Source: Sutterella parvirubra YIT 11816 (GTDB lineage Bacteria; Pseudomonadota; Gammaproteobacteria; Burkholderiales; Burkholderiaceae_F). Taken from it: a stretch of 25,230 nt of DNA. The DNA lies in the NCBI RefSeq assembly GCF_000250875.1, contig NZ_JH605020.1, positions 15,521 through 40,750 of the forward strand. The letters are read 5' to 3'. The notes beneath the pieces are model-generated. The model did not search any database, was not told the DNA's origin, and saw only the letters and a list, made by a program, of their open reading frames with translations. Position numbers and translations under genes: made by a program. Of the stretch, positions 14,025 to 22,602 are shown one piece after another; within the stretch, counting starts at the first letter, position 1, and every line of letters begins with the position of its first letter.

Positions 14025-14915
14025 GTGAACTTCGCGCTCATTCTCTTCATTCTGACGGTCGTCACCGGCGTCTTCTGGGTGGCGGACCGCCGCGTCTTCC
14101 TCCCGAAGCGCCGCGAAGCCGCCCGCGCCGCGGTGACGGCCTTCGAGGCCGCCAACCGCGAGGCGATCGACCGCGGCGACGCGCGCGTGATCGACCAGCG
14201 CAACGACATGGAGGCGCGCGCCCTGCGCCAACCCTGGTGGCTCGAATACACGGCCGGGCTCTTTCCCGTGATCGCGATCGTGTTTCTGCTGCGCAGCTTC
14301 CTCTTCGAGCCCTTCCGCATTCCGTCGGGTTCGATGCTCCCGACCCTTCACGTCGGGGACTTCATCCTCGTCAACAAGTACGACTACGGTCTCCGCATTC
14401 CGGTTCTGAACACCAAGTTCCTCCCGATCGGCTCGCCCGAGCGCGGCGACGTCGTCGTCTTCCACTACCCGATGGACGAGTCCGTCGACTACATCAAGCG
14501 CGTGGTGGGCGTGCCGGGCGACACGGTCGAGTACCGCAACAAGGTGGTGTTCGTCAACGGCGTCGAGCAGAAGCAGAGCGAACCGCGCGACTTCGTGGAC
14601 GAAAACACCCTCGTCACGCTCTCCGAGCGCGACGAGACGTTGAACGGCGTCACGCACCTGATGACCGTCGACCCGCGCCGTCCCTCCGCCGTGCACCCGG
14701 GCGCCGTCATGCGCCGGGAAGAAGGCTGCAAATACAACTCGGAAGGCTTCATCTGCACGGTCCCCGAAGGCCGCTACTTCGTGATGGGCGACAACCGCGA
14801 CAACAGCGAAGACAGCCGCTACTGGGGCTTCGTCGAAGACCGCCAGTTGGTGGGCCGTGCCGTCCTCATCTGGGCCAACTTCAGCGACATGTCCCGCGTG
14901 GGCGGCTTCAACTAA
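14025..14915 (+). CDS. lepB: Signal peptidase I
   Basis: This membrane-bound serine protease removes signal peptides from secreted proteins on the periplasmic side. It has 296 residues (E. coli 324). There is an N-terminal hydrophobic segment (residues 3-20), a charged cytoplasmic stretch (22-70) and a second membrane segment (about 75-92). The catalytic motif PSGSMLPTL has nucleophile S103, the general base is K159 in DYIKRVVG, and the box E motif GDNRDNSEDSRYWG lies near the C-terminus. The start is GTG at 14025, with GGAGAGG at 14011-14017. It sits directly after lepA, so export capacity is coregulated with lepA. Confidence 0.96.
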   Translation: MNFALILFILTVVTGVFWVADRRVFLPKRREAARAAVTAFEAANREAIDRGDARVIDQRNDMEARALRQPWWLEYTAGLFPVIAIVFLLRSFLFEPFRIPSGSMLPTLHVGDFILVNKYDYGLRIPVLNTKFLPIGSPERGDVVVFHYPMDESVDYIKRVVGVPGDTVEYRNKVVFVNGVEQKQSEPRDFVDENTLVTLSERDETLNGVTHLMTVDPRRPSAVHPGAVMRREEGCKYNSEGFICTVPEGRYFVMGDNRDNSEDSRYWGFVEDRQLVGRAVLIWANFSDMSRVGGFN

Positions 14916-14933
14916 GGCCCGGAAGGAATACGC

Positions 14934-15629
14934 ATGCTCAATCTGTCGATGCTTGAATCCCGCATCGGGTACGAATTCCGGGACAAGAAGCTGCTGCGCC
15001 GCGCGGTGACGCACCGCTCGTTCGCGCAGGAGCACAACGAACGCCTCGAATTTCTGGGCGATTCGGTTCTGAACTGCGTGATCGGCTACGCGCTCTTTCT
15101 GCGCGACCGGCACTTCACCGAGGGCGAACTCTCCCGCGTGCGCGCGAACCTCGTCTGCGAGAAGACGCTCCACGATTTGGCGCTCACCCTCGACCTCTCG
15201 TCCTTCCTCTTCATGGGCGAAGGCGAACTGAAGACCGGGGGCGCGCGCCGCGCGTCGATCCTCGCCGACGCGATGGAGGCGATCTTCGGCGCGGTCTTCT
15301 TCGAAGCGGGCTTCGAAGAGGCGCAGAAGGTGGTGCTCCGCGTCTACGAGCCGATTCTCTCGAGCCTGACGCCCGAGACCTTCAGCAAGGACCCGAAGAC
15401 CCGTCTTCAGGAAATGCTCCAGGGCTCGCACCTGCCGCGCCCGGCCTACGCGATCGTCAACACGACGGGGGCGGCGCACCAGCGCTCCTTCACGTGCGAG
15501 TGCCGCATCGAATCCGCTGGGGTCCTGACGTACGGGAAGGCGAGCTCGCGCCGCGCGGCCGAACAGGAAGCCGCCGCGCTCGCGATTGAGGAACTCTCGA
15601 AGGGCAAATTGAACGCCGTTCGCGGCTGA
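14934..15629 (+). CDS. rnc: Ribonuclease III
   Basis: RNase III cuts double-stranded RNA and matures rRNA precursors. It has 231 residues (E. coli 226). The RNase III signature NERLEFLGDSVL (35-46) carries E39 and D43, and the second metal-binding pair is D112/E115 in ILADAMEAIFGA. A double-stranded RNA-binding domain occupies about residues 150-225 (DPKTRLQEMLQ through SRRAAEQEAAALAI). The ATG at 14934 has GGAAGGA about 6 bases upstream, 18 bp after lepB. era follows after 11 bp, the conserved lepB-rnc-era order. Confidence 0.97.
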   Translation: MLNLSMLESRIGYEFRDKKLLRRAVTHRSFAQEHNERLEFLGDSVLNCVIGYALFLRDRHFTEGELSRVRANLVCEKTLHDLALTLDLSSFLFMGEGELKTGGARRASILADAMEAIFGAVFFEAGFEEAQKVVLRVYEPILSSLTPETFSKDPKTRLQEMLQGSHLPRPAYAIVNTTGAAHQRSFTCECRIESAGVLTYGKASSRRAAEQEAAALAIEELSKGKLNAVRG

Positions 15630-15640
15630 GGGGATCTGCG

Positions 15641-16669
15641 ATGACGAAGGAAGAACTGCAGACTGAAGTGGAGACGGAAGAAGTCCTCACCGCCGAGGAC
15701 GGCGCCGAAGGCGTGGTGCTCCGTGAAGACGACGCCTTCGAGGCGATGTTGAAGAACGCGATGTCGACGGCGCCCTCGGTGCCCGAGGGCTTCCGCTGCG
15801 GCTACGTCGCCGTGGTGGGCCGCCCCAACGTGGGGAAGTCGACGCTCATCAACCGGTTGATCGGCGAAAAGGTGTCGATCACGTCGAAGAAGCCCCAGAC
15901 GACGCGCGACCGCGTTTTGGGGGTCGTCACCGAAGAGGACGCCCAGTACGTCTTCGTCGACACGCCGGGGTTCCAGACGAAGGTGGGGTCGCAGCTGATC
16001 CGCCGCATGAACCGCCAGGTGAGGTCGACCCTGAACGAAGTCGACGCGATCGTGCTCGTGATCGAATCGGGCGGCTGGCGCCCGGCGGACCTGGAGGTCG
16101 TCAACCTCCTCCCGAAGGACGCGAAGAACGTCATTTTGGCCTTGAACAAAACCGACCTTCTCAAAGGCCGCGACAAGCTCCTCCCCTTGATGGCCGAATC
16201 GATGCAGAAGTTCCCCTTCGCCGCGATCGTGCCGGTGTCGGCCGAAAAGGGCCGTCAGTGCGACGAGCTTTTGAAAGAAATCAAGGCGTTCCTCCCCGAG
16301 AGCGTGCCGTTTTTCGACCCCGACACCTACACCGACCGCTCGCCCCGGTTCCTCGCGGCCGAGACGATCCGCGAGAAGGCCTTCCGCCTTCTGGGCGACG
16401 AGCTTCCGTACGGCTGCGCCGTCACGATCGACCGCTGGAAGGAAGAGGACGAAGCCGCCGAGATCATCGCGACCCTCATCGTCGAGCGCGAAAGCCACAA
16501 GCCGATCGTGATCGGCGAGGGCGGCGCGAAGCTTCGCGAAATCTCGCGCCTCGCGCGCACCGACATCGCCGCGATGTTGGGGAAGCGCCTCCACCTCGAA
16601 GTCTGGGTGCGCGTGCGCCGCGGCTGGTCCGACGACGCCCGCGCGCTGAAGTCGTTGGGTTATGACTGA
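15641..16669 (+). CDS. era: GTPase Era with acidic N-terminal extension
   Basis: Era is an essential GTPase that binds 16S rRNA and helps 30S maturation. It has 342 residues against about 300 in E. coli. The extra length is an N-terminal acidic stretch of about 50 residues (MTKEELQTEVETEEVL onward) before FRCGYVAVVG. The GTPase motifs are GRPNVGKST (60-68), DTPGFQ, NKTD and SAEKG. The C-terminal KH domain has IVIGEGGAKLREI in the place of the GXXG loop. The ATG at 15641 is preferred because GAGGGG (15628-15633) lies 7 bases upstream and overlaps the rnc stop. A later start such as Met36 has no comparable site. recO overlaps its stop by 8 bp. Confidence 0.95.
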   Translation: MTKEELQTEVETEEVLTAEDGAEGVVLREDDAFEAMLKNAMSTAPSVPEGFRCGYVAVVGRPNVGKSTLINRLIGEKVSITSKKPQTTRDRVLGVVTEEDAQYVFVDTPGFQTKVGSQLIRRMNRQVRSTLNEVDAIVLVIESGGWRPADLEVVNLLPKDAKNVILALNKTDLLKGRDKLLPLMAESMQKFPFAAIVPVSAEKGRQCDELLKEIKAFLPESVPFFDPDTYTDRSPRFLAAETIREKAFRLLGDELPYGCAVTIDRWKEEDEAAEIIATLIVERESHKPIVIGEGGAKLREISRLARTDIAAMLGKRLHLEVWVRVRRGWSDDARALKSLGYD

Positions 16670-17732
16670 TCGTGAAGGGGCCTTCGGGCCCCTTGATGCC
16701 GTGGAGGGTATGAAGGAGGCGGCCGCGTTCGAGCCGCTCCCTTTCCCCACGCTCGCGCCGCAGCCCCAACGGGCGGGGGCGGCTGAATCGGCTGACTCCG
16801 CTGACGCCGCCGAACCGCCTGCGCCGCTCCCCCAACATTTGAGCGCCCCCTCGGGCACCCTCGGGACGGCGATCCGCCGCCGCGAGGCGGCCCTTCGCCT
16901 CTGGGACGAAGTGCTCCGCACGGCCGAAGCCGCGAAGGCGGGGTCGGTGCGCACCGCAGGTCCCAAGGCGCCCCCGAAGCGGGTCGCCGACGAACTGGGG
17001 TTCGTGCTCCACGCCTGGCCCTGGCGCGAGTCGAGCCTGGTCGCCGACGTACTCTCACTCCGTTACGGGCGCGTCTTTCTGATCGCCAAGGGCGCGAAGC
17101 GTCAGGCCTCGCCCCTGCGCGGTCTCCTCGTCCCCTTCGCGCCCCTCCGGCTCGCCTGGGCCGGAAGGAATGAAGGGAAGGTCCTCATCAAGGCCGAATG
17201 GATGGGGACGCTCGCACCCTTGTCGGGCGAGGCGCTCCTCTCGGGCTTCTACATGAACGAGATGCTCGTGAAGCTCACCGAGCGCGAGGACCCGCACCCC
17301 AAACTCTTCGGCGCCTACGTCGAGGCGCTTCACGCCCTCGGGACCGAAGACCGCACGGGCCGCCAGCGGGTGCTCAGGCGCTTTGAATTGGCGCTCCTCG
17401 AAGACCTCGGCTGGGGGCTCACCAAGCCCGCACCGGTGGAGGCGAAGAGGGGCGACAAGAAGGGCGGCAGGCAGGGCGCCGAAGCTTCCGGGGGCGTCTC
17501 CGGCTACGTGCTCCGCGAGGGCGCATTGGTCGCCCTCGGTCGGCACGACGTCCCGCGTCCGGGCGAAGTTCTTTGGGATGAGCCTCTGATCGACGCCCTT
17601 TTGTCACGAGATTTCAAGGACGCGCGGACGCTCCGCGCGGCGCGTGATATTCTCCGGGAAGCCGTCGCCCACCACCTCGGCAGCCGGACGCTTCACGCCC
17701 GGCGGATTTTGGGCGATCTCGCGAGACTCTGA
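16662..17732 (+). CDS. recO: DNA repair protein RecO, with possible long N-terminal extension
   Basis: RecO helps load RecA in RecFOR recombinational repair. The frame from ATG 16662, which overlaps the era stop by 8 bp, encodes 356 residues, but RecO homology starts only near residue 108 (DELGFVLHAWPWRESSLV). It continues through SLRYGRVFLIAKGAKRQASPLRGLL to a C-terminal helical part, about 248 residues in all, the normal size (E. coli 242). The first 107 residues are Ala/Pro/Glu-rich and of low complexity. A perfect UUCG hairpin (16675-16694) lies at their beginning, so the true start may be downstream. Met17 at 16710 (GGAGG just before it but too close) or a GTG near residues 88-114 are candidates. 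The identity is sure and the start is not. Confidence 0.88.
   Translation: MTDREGAFGPLDAVEGMKEAAAFEPLPFPTLAPQPQRAGAAESADSADAAEPPAPLPQHLSAPSGTLGTAIRRREAALRLWDEVLRTAEAAKAGSVRTAGPKAPPKRVADELGFVLHAWPWRESSLVADVLSLRYGRVFLIAKGAKRQASPLRGLLVPFAPLRLAWAGRNEGKVLIKAEWMGTLAPLSGEALLSGFYMNEMLVKLTEREDPHPKLFGAYVEALHALGTEDRTGRQRVLRRFELALLEDLGWGLTKPAPVEAKRGDKKGGRQGAEASGGVSGYVLREGALVALGRHDVPRPGEVLWDEPLIDALLSRDFKDARTLRAARDILREAVAHHLGSRTLHARRILGDLARL
16675..16694 (+). other. Perfect UUCG hairpin at the era-recO junction
   Basis: AAGGGGCC (16675-16682) pairs exactly with GGCCCCTT (16687-16694) around TTCG. It lies 5 bases after the era stop and inside the first codons of the long recO frame. No T run follows. It may stabilise the era mRNA end or reduce recO translation. 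Confidence 0.65.
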
Positions 17733-17774
17733 GGCGGGGCTTTCCGCTCCGGCCCGTTCGTCATCGCGCGCAGA

Positions 17775-17800
17775 GACGGTGCGGCCTCATGCCGACCGTC
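17775..17800 (+). other. Hairpin in the recO-pdxJ gap
   Basis: GACGGT (17775-17780) plus CGGC (17782-17785) pair with GCCG plus ACCGTC (17791-17800), with one bulged G and a 5-base loop. It lies in the 121-bp gap between recO and pdxJ, with no T run, and is of uncertain role. Confidence 0.4.
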
Positions 17801-17853
17801 CGTTCCGGGCGCCGACCGCGCGCCCGACCCATTCGATCTGGAGGAGCCGCTTC

Positions 17854-18609
17854 ATGCGCCGCACGCTGCTGTCCGTCAACCTCAACAAAATCGCCCTCGT
17901 GCGCAACGCCCGCGAAGGGAATTGGCCCGATCCGGTCTACTTCGGCCGCATCGCGCTCGAAGCGGGGGCCGCGGGCCTCACGGTGCATCCGCGCCCCGAC
18001 GAGCGCCACGTGCGCGCCTCGGACGTCCCGGCCCTGGCCGAGCTCGTCCGTCAGTACCCCGGCCGCGAATACAACATCGAAGGGAATCCCTTCCACAACC
18101 TGATGGACCATCTGCGCGCGGTGCGCCCGCACCAGGCGACGTTCGTGCCGGATGCGACGGACCAGATCACGTCGGACCACGGGTTCGACCTCTCGGACGA
18201 GGCCGAGTGCGCCCGCCTCAAGCCCTTGATCGACGAAGCCAAGGCGCTCGGCTGCCGCGTGAGCCTCTTCATGGACCCGGTCCCCGAGATGATGGCGAAG
18301 GCGAAGGAATTGGGCGCCGACCGCGTCGAACTCTACACCGAAGCCTGGGCGGTCGCGGCCGAGACGCCCGCAGCGGAAGGCGTGCTCGCGGCCTATGCCT
18401 CCTCCGTCGAGGCCGCCATTGAAGCGGGCCTTGAAGTGAACGCCGGGCACGACCTGTCGCTCACCAACCTCGCGCAGTTCCTGCGCGCGACGAAGGACGT
18501 CGCCGAAGTGTCGATCGGTCATGCGTTGACGGCGGAAGCCCTTGAATTCGGCATGGCCGAAACGGTCCGCCGCTACGAAGCGATCCTCGACGAGGTCGCC
18601 CGATGCTGA
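17854..18609 (+). CDS. pdxJ: Pyridoxine 5'-phosphate synthase, variant PdxJ subfamily
   Basis: PdxJ condenses 1-deoxyxylulose 5-phosphate with 3-amino-2-oxopropyl phosphate to make pyridoxine 5'-phosphate in the DXP-dependent vitamin B6 pathway. It has 251 residues (E. coli 243). Visible family marks are VRNAR, WPDPV, the active-site TVHPRPDERHVRASDV, YNIEGNP carrying the catalytic Glu, LFMDPVPEMM, VNAGHDLSLTNL and IGHALTAEALEFGM. The N-terminal strand reads SVNLNKIALVRNAR where E. coli has GVNIDHIATLRNAR, so the Asp-His pair is Asn-Lys. This looks like a known alternative PdxJ group rather than decay. ATG 17854 has GAGGAG at 17840-17845. nagZ overlaps its stop, whereas acpS, often between them, is absent. 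Confidence 0.92.
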   Translation: MRRTLLSVNLNKIALVRNAREGNWPDPVYFGRIALEAGAAGLTVHPRPDERHVRASDVPALAELVRQYPGREYNIEGNPFHNLMDHLRAVRPHQATFVPDATDQITSDHGFDLSDEAECARLKPLIDEAKALGCRVSLFMDPVPEMMAKAKELGADRVELYTEAWAVAAETPAAEGVLAAYASSVEAAIEAGLEVNAGHDLSLTNLAQFLRATKDVAEVSIGHALTAEALEFGMAETVRRYEAILDEVARC

Positions 18610-19631
18610 GCCTTCGCCGCCTCGAGCTCGCCCGCACCTTCGGTCCCGTCGTCGTCGACCTCGAAGGTTTGACCCTCACTTCTGCGGACGTCGCGCGCCT
18701 TCGCCACCCGATGACCGGGATGGTGATCCTCTTTGCGAGGAACTTCGCGTCCCTCGCCCAGTTGAAGGAATTGACCGCGGCGGTGCGCGCCGTGCGCCCC
18801 GGAATCCTCATTGCGGTCGACCACGAGGGCGGGCGCGTGCAGCGCTTCCGCGAGGGCTTCACGGCGATTCCGCCGATGGCGGAGATCGCCGCCGGCCCCG
18901 ACGCGGAGCGCCGCTTCGCCGCGGCTGGCTACGTGATCGGGGCGGAACTCGCCCACGCGGGCGTCGACTTCAGCTTCACGCCGGTCTTGGACGTCGACTA
19001 CGGCAGGAGCGGCGTCATCGGCGACCGCGCCTTCGGGCGCACGGCCGAAACCGTCGCGCGGAACGCCCGGGCGCTGATCGGGGGCCTCGCCGCCGCGGGG
19101 CTCTCCGCCTGCGGGAAGCACTTCCCCGGGCACGGTTGGGCCGAGGCCGACAGCCACCTCGCGGTCCCGACCGACGAGCGCACCCGCGACGCGATTCTTC
19201 GCGACGCCGAACCCTACCGCGCCTTGTCCGCGGTCTTGGACGCCGTCATGACCGCGCACGTCGTCTACCCGGCCTTCTCGGACGAACCCGCCACCTACGT
19301 GCCGGAACTCCTCCAGGACGTTCTTCGCGGGAAGCTCGGTTTCGACGGTCTCGTCTTCTCGGACGACCTCTCGATGGCGGGCTCGATCACGGGCCGTTGG
19401 GCGGGGAGCACCCCTGCGGAGCGCGCGGTCTCGGCGCTCGCGGCCGGCTGCGACATGGTGCTCCACTGCAACCACGGGGACGAGTTGGACGGGCTTTTGG
19501 ACGGCGTCGCCGCCCGCTGGACCCCCACGGACGCCTTCGCCGCGCGCCTCGCGCGCCTGATGCCTGAAGAGGCCGGGCGCCCCGCGCCCGACGCGGACCC
19601 CCGTTGGCGTGCGGCCCGCGCGCTTCTGTAA
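18603..19631 (+). CDS. nagZ: Beta-N-acetylhexosaminidase (NagZ)
   Basis: NagZ is a cytoplasmic glycoside hydrolase of family 3. It removes N-acetylglucosamine from anhydromuropeptides during peptidoglycan recycling, and its products can influence AmpR-type beta-lactamase control. It has 342 residues (E. coli 341). The family motifs are AVDHEGGRVQRFREGF (71-86), GDRAFG (140-145), the His-containing loop KHFPGHG (172-178) and the nucleophile D254 in VFSDDLSMAG. The ATG at 18603 overlaps the pdxJ stop by 7 bp, so translation is probably coupled. pncB follows after 18 bp. Confidence 0.95.
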   Translation: MLSLRRLELARTFGPVVVDLEGLTLTSADVARLRHPMTGMVILFARNFASLAQLKELTAAVRAVRPGILIAVDHEGGRVQRFREGFTAIPPMAEIAAGPDAERRFAAAGYVIGAELAHAGVDFSFTPVLDVDYGRSGVIGDRAFGRTAETVARNARALIGGLAAAGLSACGKHFPGHGWAEADSHLAVPTDERTRDAILRDAEPYRALSAVLDAVMTAHVVYPAFSDEPATYVPELLQDVLRGKLGFDGLVFSDDLSMAGSITGRWAGSTPAERAVSALAAGCDMVLHCNHGDELDGLLDGVAARWTPTDAFAARLARLMPEEAGRPAPDADPRWRAARALL

Positions 19632-19649
19632 TTCCTGGGAGAAGCCGGC

Positions 19650-20825
19650 ATGATCATCGAATCGCTCCTCGACACCGACCTCTACAAGTTCACGATGCAG
19701 CAGTGCGTGCTGCATCAGTTCCCCGGGGCGGAAGTCGAATACCGCTTCAAGTGCCGCACGCCCGGCGTCGATCTGCGCCCCTTCTTGGACGAAATCCGGG
19801 AGGAGATCCGGCACCTCACGACCCTCACCTTCACCGAGGGCGAACTCGACTACCTCCGGGGTCTGCGCTTCATCAAGAACGACTACGTCGAGTTTCTGAG
19901 CCTCTTTCATCTGAAGGAAAAGTACGTCGAGGTGAAGCCCTCGGACGACTACCCCTGCGGGATCGACATCCACATCGCGGGGCCGTGGCTCCACACGATC
20001 CTCTTTGAGATCCCGGTGCTCGCGATCGTGAACGAAGTCTACTTCCGCCGCATGTACCCGGACCTCACGGAAGAAGAGGGTGAGCGCAGGCTCGACGCCA
20101 AGATCCGGATGATCCTCGATGAGCCCGAGAACGCCGAGCTCAGGATCTCCGACTACGGCACCCGCCGGCGCTTCTCGCGCGCGTGGCAGGAGAAGGTGAT
20201 CCTGCGCCTGCGGGACGGCCTCGGGTACCACTTCCTCGGCACCTCCAACGTCTTCTTCGCGAAGAAGCACGGGCTTCTTCCCTTGGGGACGATGGCGCAC
20301 GAATACCTCCAGGCCTGTCAGGCGCTGGGGCCGCGCCTTCGCGACAGTCAGGTCTTCGGCTTTGAGATGTGGGCGAAGGAATACCGCGGCGACCTCGGGA
20401 TCGCGCTCTCCGACGTCTACGGGATGGAGCCCTTCCTCAAGGACTTCGACATGTACTTCTGCAAGCTCTTCGACGGGGCGCGCCACGATTCGGGCGATCC
20501 CTTCGTCTGGGGCGAGCGCATGATCGAGCACTGGACGAAGAACAAGTGCGACCCCCGCAGCAAGTCGCTCATCTTCTCGGACGCTCTCACGATTCCGCGC
20601 GTGCTCGAACTCTGGCGGCGCTTCCGCGGCCGCGTGGGGCTGGGTTTCGGGATCGGCACCAACCTCATGAACGACCGCGGTCCCACGCCCCTCAACGTCG
20701 TCATCAAGATGGTGCGCGCGAACGGTCAGCCGGTCGCGAAGATCTCGGACGCCCCCGAAAAGGGCATGTGCGAGGACGAGAGCTACTTGAACTACCTTCG
20801 CCAGGTCTTCGGAATCGACCGCTGA
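19650..20825 (+). CDS. pncB: Nicotinate phosphoribosyltransferase
   Basis: PncB converts nicotinate and PRPP to nicotinate mononucleotide in NAD salvage, with ATP hydrolysis through a phosphohistidine. It has 391 residues (E. coli 400). Motifs are [13 protein letters not shown] at the N-terminus, [27 protein letters not shown] (about 166-177), [25 protein letters not shown] with the presumed phosphorylated H217, and [12 protein letters not shown]. The fold is a type II phosphoribosyltransferase. The ATG at 19650 has GGAGAA about 7 bases upstream, 18 bp after nagZ, so it is probably the last gene of the lepA transcript. Confidence 0.95.
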   Translation: MIIESLLDTDLYKFTMQQCVLHQFPGAEVEYRFKCRTPGVDLRPFLDEIREEIRHLTTLTFTEGELDYLRGLRFIKNDYVEFLSLFHLKEKYVEVKPSDDYPCGIDIHIAGPWLHTILFEIPVLAIVNEVYFRRMYPDLTEEEGERRLDAKIRMILDEPENAELRISDYGTRRRFSRAWQEKVILRLRDGLGYHFLGTSNVFFAKKHGLLPLGTMAHEYLQACQALGPRLRDSQVFGFEMWAKEYRGDLGIALSDVYGMEPFLKDFDMYFCKLFDGARHDSGDPFVWGERMIEHWTKNKCDPRSKSLIFSDALTIPRVLELWRRFRGRVGLGFGIGTNLMNDRGPTPLNVVIKMVRANGQPVAKISDAPEKGMCEDESYLNYLRQVFGIDR

Positions 20826-20850
20826 CCGGGGTTCTCAGGGCTTTCTCGCA

Positions 20851-20883
20851 CGAAAAAAAATCGGTCCCCCGACCCCTTTTTCG
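20851..20883 (+). terminator. Possible terminator after pncB
   Basis: CGAAAAA (20851-20857) can pair with TTTTTCG (20877-20883) around an inner TCGG-TCCC-CCGA hairpin (20861-20872), with an unpaired AAA/CCCC internal loop. The T run is short. It is a moderate candidate for the end of the lepA-pncB transcript. Confidence 0.4.
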
Positions 20884-20909
20884 ACGAAAAACGTTGTAAG
20901 GTTGACGCC

Positions 20910-20932
20910 GAGGCCGCCCGCGGGGCGGCCTC
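20910..20932 (+). terminator. Perfect 10-bp GC hairpin between pncB and the antiporter gene
   Basis: GAGGCCGCCC (20910-20919) pairs exactly with GGGCGGCCTC (20923-20932) around GCG. No T run follows. It may add to termination after pncB or form part of the leader of the next gene. The rest of the 253-bp gap shows no gene and no clear promoter. TAAAAA at about 21058 is at best a weak -10. Confidence 0.45.
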
Positions 20933-21078
20933 ACCCTGTCTGCATCGGAAAACGCCCTCCGCCTCAGCATCCCCCGCGGCGCGCTTTCCAACGCAGTCAT
21001 CGTTGGTCGAAGCCGTCTCCTCTGACGCGCTTCAGCCTCTCCCTCCGGGGCCATACTAAAAACATCAAGGAGTCCAAC

Positions 21079-22491
21079 GTGTCCTTCAAGGCACTTTCCC
21101 TCTTCGCGGGATCGGCCATGCTCGCCATTCCCGCCATCGCCAACGCCGCCTCACTCGACGGCTCCACGCTCGGTCTCGCCTGGGCGGTCCCCTTCGCCGG
21201 GATCCTCCTCTCGATCGCGCTCTGTCCGCTTCTGGCGCCGCAGTTCTGGCACCACCACTTCGGCAAGATCGCCGTCTTCTGGGCGCTCGCCTGCGCGGTG
21301 CCGCTCTGCCTCTTTTTGGGTTTCGGCACCGGGATCGACGCGGTGATCCACATTCTTCTCGTCGACTACGTTCCCTTCCTCATCTTCGTGGGCTCGCTCT
21401 TCATCGTGGCGGGCGGCATTCACGTGCGCGGCACCTTCGTCGGGCGCCCGATCGTCAACGCGGGCTTTCTCGCCTTGGGCGCCGTGCTCGCGAACTTCAT
21501 GGGGACGACCGGCGCGGCGATGCTCCTCATTCGCCCGCTCATCCACGCGAACGAAGGCCGCAAGCGCAAGGTCCACACCTTCATCTTCTTCATCTTCCTC
21601 GTGGCGAACGTGGGCGGGAGCCTCACGCCTCTGGGCGACCCCCCGCTCTTTCTCGGGTTCCTGAAGGGCGTCTCCTTCTTCTGGACGGCCGAGCACATGC
21701 TTCTGCCCTGGCTCGTCACCTGCGGCATCCTGCTCGCCGTCTACCTCGCGATCGACAGCGTGATGTTCAGGAAGGACGTCGCCGACGGCTTCAAGGCCCC
21801 CGAAGACACGAAGGCCTTCGGCCTCGACGGCAAGGTGAACATCCTCTTCCTCGCCTTCATCATCGGTGCGGTGCTCCTCTCCGGCGTCTGGCACCCGGGC
21901 GTTGAAGTGACGTTCCTCGGCGTGCACTTCGCCTTGGAGAGCCTCGCGCGCGACGCGATCTTCCTTGCCACCGCGGCGATGTCCCTCGTCTTCACGGCGA
22001 AGGCCACCCGCGAAGCCAACCACTTCACGTGGGATCCGATCCTCGAAGTCGGCAAGCTCTTCTTCGGGATCTTCGTCTGCATCGTGCCGGTCCTCGAAAT
22101 GCTCCGCGCGGGCATGGACGGCGCCTTCGCGCCCTTGGTCTCGCTCGTCACCTACGCCGACGGCACCTTCAACAACACCGTCTTCTTCTGGCTCACGGGC
22201 TCGCTCTCCGCGTTCCTCGACAACGCGCCGACGTACCTCGCGTTCTTCAACCTCGCGGGCGGCGATCCCGCGATCCTCATGACCGAAGACGCCCAGACCC
22301 TGATGGCGATCTCGATGGGTTCGGTCTTCATGGGTGCGGTGAGCTACATCGGGAACGCCCCGAACTTCATGACCGTCGCGATCTGCAACGAACGCGGCGT
22401 CAAGATGCCGAGCTTCTTCGGCTACATGATCTGGTCGGTCGGCATTCTCTTCCCGACCTTCTTCCTGATGGACATGATCTTCCTCGTGTAA
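21079..22491 (+). CDS. NhaD/CitMHS-type sodium:proton antiporter family membrane protein
   Basis: This is a polytopic inner-membrane protein of the ion transporter superfamily (NhaD/CitMHS/ArsB-like), often annotated as sodium:proton antiporter. It has 470 residues from GTG 21079, which follows AGGAG (21068-21072) at a 6-base spacing. The frame is open further upstream but has no such site. The N-terminus looks like a signal sequence with a possible cleavage after IANA near residue 23. About a dozen hydrophobic helices follow. Conserved-looking segments are NFMGTTGAAMLLIRPLI, NVGGSLTPLGDPPLFLGFL and the paired FLDNAPTYLAFFN and YIGNAPNFMTVA, giving the two-fold NAP repeats typical of this superfamily. 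The substrate is unknown: sodium, or a carboxylate such as citrate, is possible. A terminator follows. Confidence 0.85.
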   Translation: MSFKALSLFAGSAMLAIPAIANAASLDGSTLGLAWAVPFAGILLSIALCPLLAPQFWHHHFGKIAVFWALACAVPLCLFLGFGTGIDAVIHILLVDYVPFLIFVGSLFIVAGGIHVRGTFVGRPIVNAGFLALGAVLANFMGTTGAAMLLIRPLIHANEGRKRKVHTFIFFIFLVANVGGSLTPLGDPPLFLGFLKGVSFFWTAEHMLLPWLVTCGILLAVYLAIDSVMFRKDVADGFKAPEDTKAFGLDGKVNILFLAFIIGAVLLSGVWHPGVEVTFLGVHFALESLARDAIFLATAAMSLVFTAKATREANHFTWDPILEVGKLFFGIFVCIVPVLEMLRAGMDGAFAPLVSLVTYADGTFNNTVFFWLTGSLSAFLDNAPTYLAFFNLAGGDPAILMTEDAQTLMAISMGSVFMGAVSYIGNAPNFMTVAICNERGVKMPSFFGYMIWSVGILFPTFFLMDMIFLV

Positions 22492-22514
22492 GACCTCTCC
22501 ATCGCGACGACATT

Positions 22515-22557
22515 CGGCCGGCACGGAACGCCCTCGGGCGGCCCGCCGGCCGTTTTT
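22515..22557 (+). terminator. Intrinsic terminator after the antiporter gene
   Basis: CGGCCGGC (22515-22522) pairs exactly with GCCGGCCG (22545-22552). The 22-base loop can form an inner GCCC/GGGC hairpin, and five T follow (22553-22557). Confidence 0.75.
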
Positions 22558-22602
22558 CGTTGAAGGATAATCACACCTACGATCCGACTTTCCGCCGCCC
22601 TC

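Noticed and set aside
18573..20531. 652-codon minus-strand open frame
   Set aside because: It is antisense to nagZ and pncB, which have full motif support. Its composition is that of a shadow frame.
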